Shown: positions 49,632 to 57,328 of the stretch, piece by piece
How positions within the stretch are numbered: the first letter of the stretch is position 1
Layout of the letters: every line of letters begins with the position of its first letter
DNA from: an uncultured Clostridia bacterium
GTDB taxonomy: Bacteria > Bacillota > Clostridia > Oscillospirales > JAAYOS01
Assembly (NCBI GenBank): GCA_947631015.1
Contig: CANRJS010000010.1
Location: 1-62,925, forward strand
DNA length: 62,925 nucleotides
Direction of reading: 5' to 3'
Program-made: the position numbers and the translations under genes
Notes under the pieces: generated by a model
What the model saw: the letters and a program-made list of their open reading frames with translations, nothing else
What the model was told of the DNA's origin: nothing
Database searches by the model: none

Positions 49632-50510
49632 ATGAGCGATGAAGTAAAGCAGACCCCCGAGGCCGAGACCCCGGAGAACTGCACTCACGACTGCTCCACC
49701 TGCGGCGAGGCGTGCGCCTCCCGCGAGGAGGTGGACGAGAACGGACACCGCCTGCCGCACCGCATGAGCTCGATAAAGAAGGTCATCGGCGTTGTGAGCG
49801 GCAAGGGCGGCGTTGGCAAGAGCCTTGTCACGAGCCTGCTCGCCGTCGGCATGAGCCGCCGCGAGCACCGCGCCGCCATACTCGACGCGGACGTGACCGG
49901 CCCCTCGATACCGAAGGCGTTCGGTCTGAAGCAGCGCGCCCTCACAACCGAGTGGGGAATACTCCCGGTGCGCTCGAAGACCGGCATCGACGTCATGTCC
50001 GTAAACCTCCTACTCGAAAACGAGACCGACCCCGTCGTGTGGCGCGGTCCGGTAATAAGCGGAGTCGTGCAGCAGTTCTGGACCGACGTTGTGTGGGTCG
50101 ACGTGGACTATATGTTCGTCGACATGCCGCCCGGAACGGGAGACGTTCCGCTCACTGTGTTCCAGTCGGTGCCGGTGGACGGGATAATCGTCGTCACGAG
50201 CCCGCAGGAGCTCGTCTCGATGATAGTCACAAAGGCCGTCAAGATGGCGGGGCTCATGAACATCCCGATACTCGGCATCGTCGAGAACATGAGCTACATG
50301 GAGTGCCCCGACTGCGGAAAGAAGCTCTATCCTTTCGGTGAGGGCAAGACCGAGAAGGTCGCCGAGGAGTTTGGTATCCCGATGCTCGGAAGGCTCCCGA
50401 TAGACCCCGCGCTCGCGAGCCAGAGCGACAACGGACTTATAGAGCTGTTCGAAGGCGGATACCTCGAGGACACCTGCGAGAAGCTCGAAAAGCTTCTGCC
50501 GGTGGACTGA
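49632..50510 (+). CDS. mrp: Mrp/NBP35-family Fe-S carrier ATPase
   Basis: A 292-residue P-loop ATPase that carries and delivers Fe-S clusters. An N-terminal cysteine set C17-x3-C21-x2-C24-x3-C28 precedes the deviant Walker A GKGGVGKS (57-64). DADVTGPSIPKAFGL, VDMPPGTGDVPLTVFQ and the bridging pair MECPDCGKKLYPFG (C-x2-C) follow. The N-terminal cysteines suggest an extra cluster. The start is ATG 49632, after AAAAGGAGAG. It is co-transcribed with the DUF6440 gene, and the rpsO promoter follows. Confidence 0.92.
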   Translation: MSDEVKQTPEAETPENCTHDCSTCGEACASREEVDENGHRLPHRMSSIKKVIGVVSGKGGVGKSLVTSLLAVGMSRREHRAAILDADVTGPSIPKAFGLKQRALTTEWGILPVRSKTGIDVMSVNLLLENETDPVVWRGPVISGVVQQFWTDVVWVDVDYMFVDMPPGTGDVPLTVFQSVPVDGIIVVTSPQELVSMIVTKAVKMAGLMNIPILGIVENMSYMECPDCGKKLYPFGEGKTEKVAEEFGIPMLGRLPIDPALASQSDNGLIELFEGGYLEDTCEKLEKLLPVD

Positions 50511-50540
50511 AAAAATTCGGAAAAAATCGGCGCGGAGATG

Positions 50541-50569
50541 TTTACAAACCGAAATCTCCGTGCTATAAT
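50541..50569 (+). promoter_or_regulatory. Promoter of rpsO
   Basis: Rightward TTTACA (50541-50546), a 17-base spacer and TATAAT (50564-50569). An inverted repeat CGGAGAT/ATCTCCG (about 50533-50560) overlaps it and may also end the mrp transcript. Confidence 0.8.
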
Positions 50570-50575
50570 ATCTGT

Positions 50576-50680
50576 TGCATCTGTGTCGGCGGCGCAGTTC
50601 CGTGGAGACAGCTCAGGTTGAGTAGGTCACCCGCCCGGTACTTCGCCGCACGAAAATAATCAAAGAAAGGTGATAGTTCG
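50576..50680 (+). promoter_or_regulatory. rpsO leader RNA, candidate S15 autoregulatory site
   Basis: A 105-base GC-rich leader with pairing arms GGCGGCG...CGCCGC (around 50589-50652) precedes rpsO. S15 represses its own mRNA through leader structures in several bacteria. The match here is by position and structure only. Confidence 0.45.
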
Positions 50681-50682
50681 TT

Positions 50683-50949
50683 ATGATCCTCAAGGAAAAG
50701 AAGACCGAGATAATCGAGGCCAACCGCACCCATCCGACCGACACCGGCTCGCCGGAGGTCCAGGTCGCGATACTCACCGAGCGCATCAACCAGCTCACCG
50801 AGCATCTGAAGGTCCACAAGCACGACAATCACTCGCGCCGCGGCCTGCTCATGATGGTCGGCAAGCGCCGCCGTCTGCTCGACTACCTTGCTTCCAAGGA
50901 CATCGAGCGCTACCGCGCGCTTATCGCAAAGCTCGGCATCCGTAAGTAA
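50683..50949 (+). CDS. rpsO: 30S ribosomal protein S15
   Basis: An 88-residue protein of exact family length. It starts [20 protein letters not shown] and continues [20 protein letters not shown], then [20 protein letters not shown] and the end [13 protein letters not shown]. It binds 16S rRNA early in 30S assembly. The start is ATG 50683 after AAAGGTGAT. It is followed by a terminator and then pnp, the widespread rpsO-pnp order. Confidence 0.98.
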   Translation: MILKEKKTEIIEANRTHPTDTGSPEVQVAILTERINQLTEHLKVHKHDNHSRRGLLMMVGKRRRLLDYLASKDIERYRALIAKLGIRK

Positions 50950-50961
50950 GTCACCCGCAGG

Positions 50962-50990
50962 GCGGGGCGGTTCCGCCGCCCCGCTCTTTC
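50962..50990 (+). terminator. Terminator or attenuator between rpsO and pnp
   Basis: The 9-bp stem GCGGGGCGG/CCGCCCCGC (50962-50970 with 50976-50984) is followed by TCTTTC. The T run is weak, so partial read-through to pnp is likely. Confidence 0.65.
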
Positions 50991-51022
50991 ACGCAAACAG
51001 GCAAATAAGCGGTTCGGGGCGA

Positions 51023-51075
51023 CCTTTTAGCGTTTGAAAATGCTCTCTGAGAGCGCGTTTTCAAGTGCTAAAGGG
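51023..51075 (+). promoter_or_regulatory. Long imperfect hairpin in the pnp leader
   Basis: CCTTTTAGCGTTTGAAAATG... pairs with ...GCGTTTTCAAGTGCTAAAGG over about 23 positions with a few mismatches, and the tip is CTCTC-TGA-GAG. It stands 44 bases ahead of pnp. In E. coli a leader duplex cut by RNase III is the target of PNPase autoregulation; this may be an analogue. Confidence 0.5.
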
Positions 51076-51118
51076 AGTCCCTCCGTTTGATTTATAAAAC
51101 AGGAGGTATAAGAAGTAT

Positions 51119-53254
51119 ATGGTCACAAGGAGAGAGTTCAAGGACTACCGCGTTTTCAAGACGGAAATAGCGGGCAAGGAGTTCAGCTTCGAATACGGCA
51201 AGGTGGCCGAGCTCGCGAACGCGGCGCTCATGTGCCGCTGCGGAGAGACCGCCGTGCTCGTCACCGTCACCGCGTCCGCGCGTCCGCGCGAGGGCATCGA
51301 CTGGTTCCCGCTTTCGGTCGACTTCGAGGAGAAGCTCTACGCCGCAGGTAAGATCCCCGGCTCGTTCAACCGCCGCGAGGGCCGCGCCGGTGAGAAGGCC
51401 ACGCTGAACGGACGCCTCATCGACCGTCCGATGCGCCCGCTCTTCCCCTCGAATATGCGTAACGACGTTGCGATAATCTGCACCGTTATGTCGCAGGACC
51501 CGGACGTCCAGCCCGAGATAGTCGGCATGATAGGCGCTTCCGCCGCCGTCGCTATAAGCGACGTGCCGTGGAACGGGCCGATAGCCGGCACCGCCGTCGG
51601 ACTTGTGGACGGCAAGCTGATACTCAACCCGAACGCCGCCGAGCGTGAGGCGTCGAGCCTTGCCCTCACCGTCGCGTCCACCGCAAAGAAGGTCGTCATG
51701 ATAGAGGCCGGCGCCGATCAGGTGCCGGAGGACGTCATGTTTGACGCCATTATGCTCGCCGACGCCGAGAACCGCAAGATAGTCGAGTTCATCAACGGCA
51801 TGGTCGCCGAGGTCGGCAAGGAGAAGTTCGTCCCCGCCGCGAGCTCGTTTGACGAGGAGCTCTGCGCGAAGGTCAAGGAGTGGGCGCACGACAAGCTCCA
51901 GTACGCGCTTGACACCGACGACAAGAACGTCCGCGAGGAGCGGCTCGAGGTCGTCCGCGGCGAGATAATCGAGCATTTCGGCGAGGAGTACCCGCACGTC
52001 ACCGAGCAGATGGAAGAGATAATGTACAAGGCTCAGAAGGTCGTCGTCCGTGAGTGGCTGATGCAGGGCAAGCGCGTCGACGGCCGCGCCATGGACGAGA
52101 TACGTCCGCTCGCGGCGGAGGTCGGCGTCCTGCCGCGCACCCACGGCTCGGGACTCTTCACGCGCGGACAGACCCAGGTCCTCACGAGCTGCACGCTCGG
52201 CGTTATAAGCGACCAGCAGAAGCTCGACAACATCTATAACGACGAGTTCAAGCGCTATATGCACCACTACAACTTCCCGTCCTACTCCGTCGGTGAGGCG
52301 CGAGGACTGCGCGGCCCCGGCAGGCGCGAGATAGGCCACGGCGCGCTCGCGGAGCGCGCGCTGTTGCCGGTCATACCGAGCGAGGCGGAGTTCCCCTATG
52401 CGATACGCCTCGTAAGCGAGGTCCTGAGCTCGAACGGCTCCACCTCGCAGGGCTCGATATGCGCCTCGACCCTCGCCCTCATGGACGCGGGCGTGCCGAT
52501 AAAGGAGCCGGTCGCCGGTATCTCCTGCGGCCTCATAGACAACGCCGAGGACGGAACGTGGACGACCTTTACCGACATCCAGGGCGTCGAGGACTTCTAC
52601 GGCGACATGGACTTCAAGGTCGGCGGCACGAAGAACGGCATCACCGCGATACAGATGGACCTCAAGAACGACGGTCTCACGCCCGAGATAATCAAGTCCG
52701 CATTCGAGCGCTGCCGCAAGGCCCGCCTCGAGATACTTGACGAGATAATGCTGCCGGTCATCCCCGCGCCGCGTAAGGAACTCTCCAAGTACGCGCCGAA
52801 GATGATCCGCACGAAGATAGACCCGGACAAGATCCGCGAGGTCATCGGCTCCGGCGGAAAGGTCATCCAGAAGATAACCGCCGACACGAACACCAAGATA
52901 GACATCGAGGACGACGGCTCGATATTCATCGCATCCCAGAGCATAGACGACTGCCGCCGCGCTCTCCGGATAATCGACGCTATTGTCAACGACCCGGAGA
53001 TAGGTTCGGTCTTCTACGGCAAGGTCACGCGCATCCTGCCCATCGGCGCGATGGTGGAGATCGCCCCCGGCAAGGAGGGCCTCATTCACATCTCCAAGCT
53101 TGAGAACCACCGCGTGGACAAGGTCGAGGACGTGCTGAACGTCGGCGACATGACGTGGGCCAAGGTCATAAAGATCGACGACCGCGGCCGTATCGACCTC
53201 AGCCGCAAGGACGCCATGGCGGAGGTCGAGAACAAGGAGTTCCCGCAGATATAA
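51119..53254 (+). CDS. pnp: Polyribonucleotide nucleotidyltransferase (PNPase)
   Basis: This 711-residue phosphorolytic 3'-to-5' exoribonuclease works in mRNA decay. There are two RNase PH domains (the first with FNRREGRAGEKATLNGRLID, the second with PRTHGSGLFTRGQTQVLTSC and GPGRREIGHGALAERAL). A KH domain (DKIREVIGSGGKVIQKI) and an S1 domain (YGKVTRILPIGAMVEIAPGK) follow. The length is normal. The start is ATG 51119 with AGGAGGT ten bases before. It follows rpsO, with a structured leader. Confidence 0.97.
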   Translation: MVTRREFKDYRVFKTEIAGKEFSFEYGKVAELANAALMCRCGETAVLVTVTASARPREGIDWFPLSVDFEEKLYAAGKIPGSFNRREGRAGEKATLNGRLIDRPMRPLFPSNMRNDVAIICTVMSQDPDVQPEIVGMIGASAAVAISDVPWNGPIAGTAVGLVDGKLILNPNAAEREASSLALTVASTAKKVVMIEAGADQVPEDVMFDAIMLADAENRKIVEFINGMVAEVGKEKFVPAASSFDEELCAKVKEWAHDKLQYALDTDDKNVREERLEVVRGEIIEHFGEEYPHVTEQMEEIMYKAQKVVVREWLMQGKRVDGRAMDEIRPLAAEVGVLPRTHGSGLFTRGQTQVLTSCTLGVISDQQKLDNIYNDEFKRYMHHYNFPSYSVGEARGLRGPGRREIGHGALAERALLPVIPSEAEFPYAIRLVSEVLSSNGSTSQGSICASTLALMDAGVPIKEPVAGISCGLIDNAEDGTWTTFTDIQGVEDFYGDMDFKVGGTKNGITAIQMDLKNDGLTPEIIKSAFERCRKARLEILDEIMLPVIPAPRKELSKYAPKMIRTKIDPDKIREVIGSGGKVIQKITADTNTKIDIEDDGSIFIASQSIDDCRRALRIIDAIVNDPEIGSVFYGKVTRILPIGAMVEIAPGKEGLIHISKLENHRVDKVEDVLNVGDMTWAKVIKIDDRGRIDLSRKDAMAEVENKEFPQI

Positions 53255-53276
53255 CGGGCAAACATTCCGAAGGTCA

Positions 53277-53308
53277 ACGGGGCGGCGGGAAGCATCCCGC
53301 CGCCCCGT
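53277..53308 (+). terminator. Terminator of pnp
   Basis: The 14-bp stem ACGGGGCGGCGGGA/TCCCGCCGCCCCGT has the loop AGCA and is followed by ATTCTGT. Confidence 0.75.
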
Positions 53309-53455
53309 ATTCTGTCCGTTCGGAGCCGCAGCAGGCGGGCAAAACAAAAAACCGGGCATTAACAAAAAATTCACAACGACTTAACTTTTTTCTCAAAAGT
53401 ATTGAGTATACTCTTTCTTGTAAACGGAAGAAACGTTTCGAAAGGAGCTTCAGAT

Positions 53456-55276
53456 ATGTTTGACGAAAGGGATTTTGACGAAAAGTTCACAGGCGGCGAG
53501 GAGAGAACGGAGAATCCCGAGACCTCCGAGAACGCGCGCACGGACGAGCCGGCTTCCCCGGCGGAGAACGTGACGAGCGAGGCGGCGAACGCCATGCCCG
53601 CTCAGGATGTGGACCGTCCGGCGGCCGGTGAGCCGCAGGAGCAGGCGCCGCACGTCGAGCCGTATCCGTTCGCGGCTGAGACCGCGATAAACAGCGAGGG
53701 AGTCGCGAGCAAGCCCGGATACCCGACCGGCAGGGACTACGAGCCGGTGCGTCCGGCCGTCCCGCAGCAGCCGACGCAGGAGAGCCCGAGACCGATGTTT
53801 AACGACCCCGCGCCGTCCTTCAACGCACAGCAGAGCTTCAATGCGGCGGCGGAGCAGGCTCCCGCGGGCAGCGGACGTCAGTACGCGCCCTACGGCGAAC
53901 AGCCCTATTCCGACGGCCGCTATGCCCCGCAGAACGTGAACAACGGCTATGAGCAGCCGTACTACTACGCCGCTCCGCCCGCTCAGAAGCCTCCGAAGAA
54001 GAAGCATAAGGCGCTCCGCCGCCTGATAGCGGCGCTGCTCGTGCTGACGGTGATAGGCGGCGCTGTCGGGACGTTTGCGATACTCTACGACGTGCACCCG
54101 AACGACGACGGCGGCATAACCATCTCCCGCAGGGGAAGCGGGAACGCGGAAAAGAACGACGGCGACTCCGATGTGTCCGTGTTCGCCTCGCCCGTGCCGG
54201 GCGGCTCGCAGGCTGTGGTATCGCCCAACCCCGCCGGCAACGGCGGCCCAGAGATGCAGATAAACGACAGCCCGGTCTCGCAGGTCGACTACGGCGACAC
54301 CGGCAAGGCGCTCACCAATCAGGAGATAGCCGCGAAGTGTACCCAGTGGACCGTCGGCGTCATAGCCACGAGCTACTACGAGAACAACTACTTCGGCTAC
54401 GGCGGAGCCGCAACCTCCACCGGCACCGGCATCATCATGAGCTCGGACGGATATATCATCACCAACTGCCACGTCGTTGACGGCGCGACCGACCTCTCGG
54501 TGCGTATGCTCAACGGTACGGAGTATGCGGCCACCCTCATAGGCATGGACGACCGCAGCGACCTCGCGGTGCTCAAGATAGACGCGACGGGTCTTCCGGC
54601 GGCCGAGTTCGGCGACTCGGACGCGCTGCTCGTCGGCGACCCGGTCATAGCGATAGGCAACCCGCTCGGCCTCGAACTGATGGGCACCGTCACCGACGGT
54701 ATCGTCTCGGCTATAAACCGTGACGTCGCGGTGGACGAGCGCACCATGACCCTCATCCAGACCAACGCCGCGATAAACGCCGGCAACTCCGGCGGCCCGC
54801 TGATAAACCAGTACGGTCAGGTCATAGGTATCAACACCCTCAAGATGCAGGACTATTCGACGACGGTCGAGGGACTGGGCTTTGCCATCCCGACGAACAC
54901 CGCCAAGGCGATAGTTGACGAGCTTATCGAGCACGGATACGTCTCCGGATATCCGGCAATCGGCCTCCGCTGCGACAACGTCAGCCAGTCGATGAGCGCT
55001 CGCTACTCGATACCGATAGGCGTGCTCGTGCGCTACGTCCACCCCGACTCGAACGCGTACCGCGCGGGGCTTCAGGTCAACGACGTCATAGTCGAGGCGC
55101 AGGGTGAGAAGGTCGAGAATTACAGCGACCTCTCCACTATCATGGACAGGTATCACGCCGGAGACTCCTTTGAGCTTAAGGTGTTCCATTACGACTCAAG
55201 GGCTTATGAGACGCTGCATTTCGTGCTCAACGACGAGAACGACCTGTCCGACGGGTCGGTAATAGCGGGGGACTAA
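53456..55276 (+). CDS. htrA: HtrA/DegP-type membrane-anchored serine protease with PDZ domain
   Basis: A 606-residue protein. A long disordered, Pro/Ala/Gln-rich cytoplasmic region (1-185) leads into KKKHK and one membrane helix (about 188-211), then a trypsin-like domain with H339 (TNCHVVDG), D369 (RSDLAVLKI) and S445 (GNSGGPL). A C-terminal PDZ domain has YRAGLQVNDVIVEAQGEKVE. It handles misfolded proteins at the cell surface. ATG 53456 is chosen, with AAAGGAGC before it; the frame is open to 53402 without a site. A palindrome GAGTATACTC (53404-53413) contains a likely -10 box TATACT. The stop adjoins repeat family B. Confidence 0.93.
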   Translation: MFDERDFDEKFTGGEERTENPETSENARTDEPASPAENVTSEAANAMPAQDVDRPAAGEPQEQAPHVEPYPFAAETAINSEGVASKPGYPTGRDYEPVRPAVPQQPTQESPRPMFNDPAPSFNAQQSFNAAAEQAPAGSGRQYAPYGEQPYSDGRYAPQNVNNGYEQPYYYAAPPAQKPPKKKHKALRRLIAALLVLTVIGGAVGTFAILYDVHPNDDGGITISRRGSGNAEKNDGDSDVSVFASPVPGGSQAVVSPNPAGNGGPEMQINDSPVSQVDYGDTGKALTNQEIAAKCTQWTVGVIATSYYENNYFGYGGAATSTGTGIIMSSDGYIITNCHVVDGATDLSVRMLNGTEYAATLIGMDDRSDLAVLKIDATGLPAAEFGDSDALLVGDPVIAIGNPLGLELMGTVTDGIVSAINRDVAVDERTMTLIQTNAAINAGNSGGPLINQYGQVIGINTLKMQDYSTTVEGLGFAIPTNTAKAIVDELIEHGYVSGYPAIGLRCDNVSQSMSARYSIPIGVLVRYVHPDSNAYRAGLQVNDVIVEAQGEKVENYSDLSTIMDRYHAGDSFELKVFHYDSRAYETLHFVLNDENDLSDGSVIAGD

Positions 55277-55308
55277 TGAGGGGCGAGCCCACGCCCGAGT
55301 GGGCAAAG

Positions 55309-56005
55309 CCCGCACCCGTATAGCGGGGAAGCCCCGCGAGCATTCGCGGGGCGAGACCCCGCGTCCCTAAGTGAGGCAGAGCCTCACCGGCACTTTGCGG
55401 GGATTGCATCCCCGCACCCCGCGTTACTTTTTGCTTGTGCAAAAAGTAACCAAAAAGCACACAAAGGGGAGAAAACCACGGTTTTCTCCCCTTTGTACCC
55501 CTCTTTCCTTTGACCGGAAAGTCTCTGCTACGCCATACATGAGTCCGTAGCTTAGTACAAGCGTCCACGCTCAAACTTTCCACTAGAACCGAAAGTTCAG
55601 ATTTCTCGGGAAAGCCTCTGCATTACGCTTATAGTGTGAGCGTAGGACCGGACTTTTTGTATCTACTACGCAGGAACTGTTCGATGTCGTCGAATAAAGT
55701 GGGAAAGTCGGATATTCTTTCCCCAGAAACTCACCCGGTCGGATGATGGATTTGTTTGATACAGAGTATCGTCCTGTTATGCGAGTTGCGGTTGTGTGTC
55801 GTATTCAGGAGAGAAATTTTTAAGGGAGAGGGCGAAGCCCTCTCCCTTAAGCGCGCTTTTTGGTTACTTTTTGCGCGAGCAAAAAGTAACGCAGGGGTGC
55901 GGGGGCAGCGCCCCTGCAAAGTGCCGGTGAGGCTCTGCCTCACTTAGGGACGCGGGGTTCCGCCCCGCGAATGCCTGCGGGGCTTCCCCGCTAGATGGGT
56001 GCGGG
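55309..56005. mobile_element. Family B inverted-repeat element with about 150-bp arms and a 396-bp core
   Basis: Left arm 55309-55458 and right arm 55855-56005 are inverted copies of one another with scattered differences. Each arm is itself a string of hairpins: GCGGGGAAGCCCCGC, a GCGGGG...CCCCGC pair, GTGAGGC-AGA-GCCTCAC, a C/G-rich pair, and GTTACTTTTTGC-(4)-GCAAAAAGTAAC (55423-55450 and 55863-55890). The core 55459-55854 carries a hairpin at each end (CAAAGGGGAGAAAACC and CTTAAGGGAGAGGGC types) and no convincing frame. It begins 32 bases past the htrA stop. It looks like a non-autonomous, MITE-like element, but no target duplication was identified. Confidence 0.6.
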
Positions 56006-56228
56006 GGCAGCGCCCCCACAAAGTGCCGGTGAGGCTCTGCCTCACTTAGGGACGCGGGGTCTCGCCCCGCGAATACTCGCGGGGCTTCCCCGCCATATGG
56101 GAGTGGGGCGCATGCCCCACATCTGCCTGTGAGGCTCAGCCTCACTTCGGGACGCGGGGTTCCGCCCCGCGAATGCCTGCGGGGCTTCCCCGCTAGATAG
56201 GTGCGGGGCTTGCCCCGGAAAGCGGTTG
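55927..56228 (-). repeat. Three tandem units of about 101 bp, family B
   Basis: Units start with GTGAGGCTCTGCCTCACTTA or near variants at 55927, 56029 and 56129 (spacing 102 and 100). Each holds four hairpins, among them GTGAGGC/GCCTCAC, GGACGCGGGG..CCCCGCG and GCGGGGCTTCCCCGC. The first unit is the right arm of the element at 55309-56005. The array ends 27 bases from the 3' end of tRNA-Ser. Confidence 0.8.
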
Positions 56229-56254
56229 CGGGCTTCGCCCGCAGACTGAAAAAC

Positions 56255-56342
56255 TGGCGGAGAAGGTAGGATTCGAACCCACGGATGCTCTCACATCGAC
56301 GGTTTTCAAGACCGCTCCCTTCGACCACTCGGGCACTTCTCC
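56255..56342 (-). tRNA. tRNA-Ser (anticodon TGA), CCA encoded
   Basis: Leftward cloverleaf with acceptor GGAGAAG/CTTCTCC, discriminator G and encoded CCA (56257-56255). The anticodon loop is CTTGAAA, the long variable arm runs GATGTGAGAGCATC, and the T loop is TTCGAAT. The 88-base length is normal for a class II tRNA. Confidence 0.95.
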
Positions 56343-56352
56343 GTGCGAAATG

Positions 56353-56381
56353 ATGATACCACAAAAGTTTCGATTTGTCAA
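56353..56381 (-). promoter_or_regulatory. Promoter of tRNA-Ser
   Basis: Leftward TTGACA (56381-56376), a 17-base spacer and TATCAT (56358-56353). Its -35 lies 10 bases from the -35 of the divergent purine promoter. Confidence 0.8.
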
Positions 56382-56391
56382 ATATGTCGGC

Positions 56392-56420
56392 TTGACGGCT
56401 CTGCGGAAATATGTTACCAT
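56392..56420 (+). promoter_or_regulatory. Promoter of the ZTP-riboswitch purine unit
   Basis: Rightward TTGACG (56392-56397), a 17-base spacer and TACCAT (56415-56420). Confidence 0.65.
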
Positions 56421-56488
56421 AAATGCGTAAAAAGTCGATTGCGGAGCGGAAAACCTCGGATCGTTTCCGTCCGCCCGCAGCCGATACA

Positions 56489-56561
56489 AACGGAGCGCGT
56501 GACTGACGGAAGTGGAGCACCACATGGAGCGCGTGTCCTCGGCAGCCGACCGTCTGGGTGG
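56489..56561 (+). promoter_or_regulatory. ZTP/ZMP riboswitch (pfl motif)
   Basis: The leader shows the pfl consensus in order: GCGTGACTGACGGAAGTGGA, then GCACCACATGGAGCGCG, a variable linker, then GCCGACCGTCTGGGT, the strand that forms the pseudoknot. These riboswitches bind ZTP or ZMP (AICAR nucleotides), signs of folate shortage. They turn on one-carbon and purine genes. The next two genes use exactly that metabolite (ZMP). The 3' strand doubles as part of the terminator at 56550-56589. Confidence 0.88.
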
Positions 56562-56589
56562 AATCCTTCCGATACCCGGGCGGATTTTT
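56550..56589 (+). terminator. Riboswitch-controlled terminator
   Basis: CCGTCTGGGT (56550-56559) pairs with ACCCGGGCGG (56574-56583), allowing G-U pairs, and ATTTTT follows. The left strand is the conserved pseudoknot strand of the aptamer, so ligand binding should prevent this hairpin. Confidence 0.82.
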
Positions 56590-56614
56590 GCGTTTTATGG
56601 AAAAGGAGCGCTTT

Positions 56615-57328
56615 ATGCAGAAAAATGAGCAGTATCTTCGCGAAAACGCGTATCCCGGCCGGGGGATAGTCCTCGGCGCGACGCCCTCCGGCGCGGCGCT
56701 CGTTCAGGTCTACTGGATAATGGGCCGCAGCGAGAACAGCCGCAACCGCGTGTTTGTCGAGACGGAGGAGGGCGTCAAAACCGAAGCGTTCGACCCCTCC
56801 AAGATGATCGACCCGTCGCTTGTGATATACTACGTCACACGCACCGTTGGCGACAAGCACATCGTCACGAACGGCGACCAGACCGACACCGTCGCGGACT
56901 TTCTCAAAAAGGGAAGCACCTTCGAGGCGGCGCTTCTCACGCGCTGCTATGAGCCGGATGCGCCCAACTGCACCCCGCGCATCTCCGGCATGACCGACGC
57001 CGCGACCGGCGCGTACTCGCTCTCGATACTCAAAACCGTCGGAAATGACGAGAGCTGCGAGGAGAAGGCGTTTTTCACCTACAAGACGCCGATAAACGGC
57101 ACGGGTCACTGCATCCACACCTACGACGGGGACGGCAGCCCGCTTCCCAGCTTCTCCGGCGAGCCGTATGAGGTCTCGCTCTGCGAGACCGCGCGCGAAA
57201 ATGCCGAGAAGTTCTGGGACATGCTCGACCGCTCGAACCGCGTGAGCCTGCTCGTGAAGCATATCGACTGCGCCTCGGGCAAGGTCGAGACCGTCATAGT
57301 AAACCGCAACGGAGGAGAAGAAAAATGA
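56615..57328 (+). CDS. purO: IMP cyclohydrolase, PurO-like
   Basis: A 237-residue protein of the PurO/IMP-cyclohydrolase-like family known from archaea: YPGRGIVLGATPSGAALVQV, NRVFVETEEG, VTNGDQTDTVADFLKKGSTF and NCTPRISGMTD match the PurO pattern (NGSHTD, NTPRI). It closes the ring of FAICAR to give IMP, the last step of purine synthesis, which most bacteria do with the PurH N-terminal domain. ATG 56615 is chosen, with AAAAGGAGC before it. It overlaps the next gene by four bases (ATGA) and is controlled by the ZTP riboswitch. Confidence 0.85.
   Translation: MQKNEQYLRENAYPGRGIVLGATPSGAALVQVYWIMGRSENSRNRVFVETEEGVKTEAFDPSKMIDPSLVIYYVTRTVGDKHIVTNGDQTDTVADFLKKGSTFEAALLTRCYEPDAPNCTPRISGMTDAATGAYSLSILKTVGNDESCEEKAFFTYKTPINGTGHCIHTYDGDGSPLPSFSGEPYEVSLCETARENAEKFWDMLDRSNRVSLLVKHIDCASGKVETVIVNRNGGEEK

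Noticed and set aside
51092-53374. A 760-residue leftward open frame opposite pnp
   Set aside because: Antisense shadow of a highly conserved gene in GC-rich DNA; composition-driven, with Val/Leu/Arg-rich text.
55459-55854. Integron attC-like site in the core of the inverted-repeat element
   Set aside because: Local inverted repeats exist, but the conserved RYYYAAC/GTTRRRY boxes and an integron integrase are not seen.
55927-56228. CRISPR-like array
   Set aside because: The units are 100-102 bp, near-identical throughout with no unique spacers, and no cas genes are present; tandem palindromic repeats explain it.
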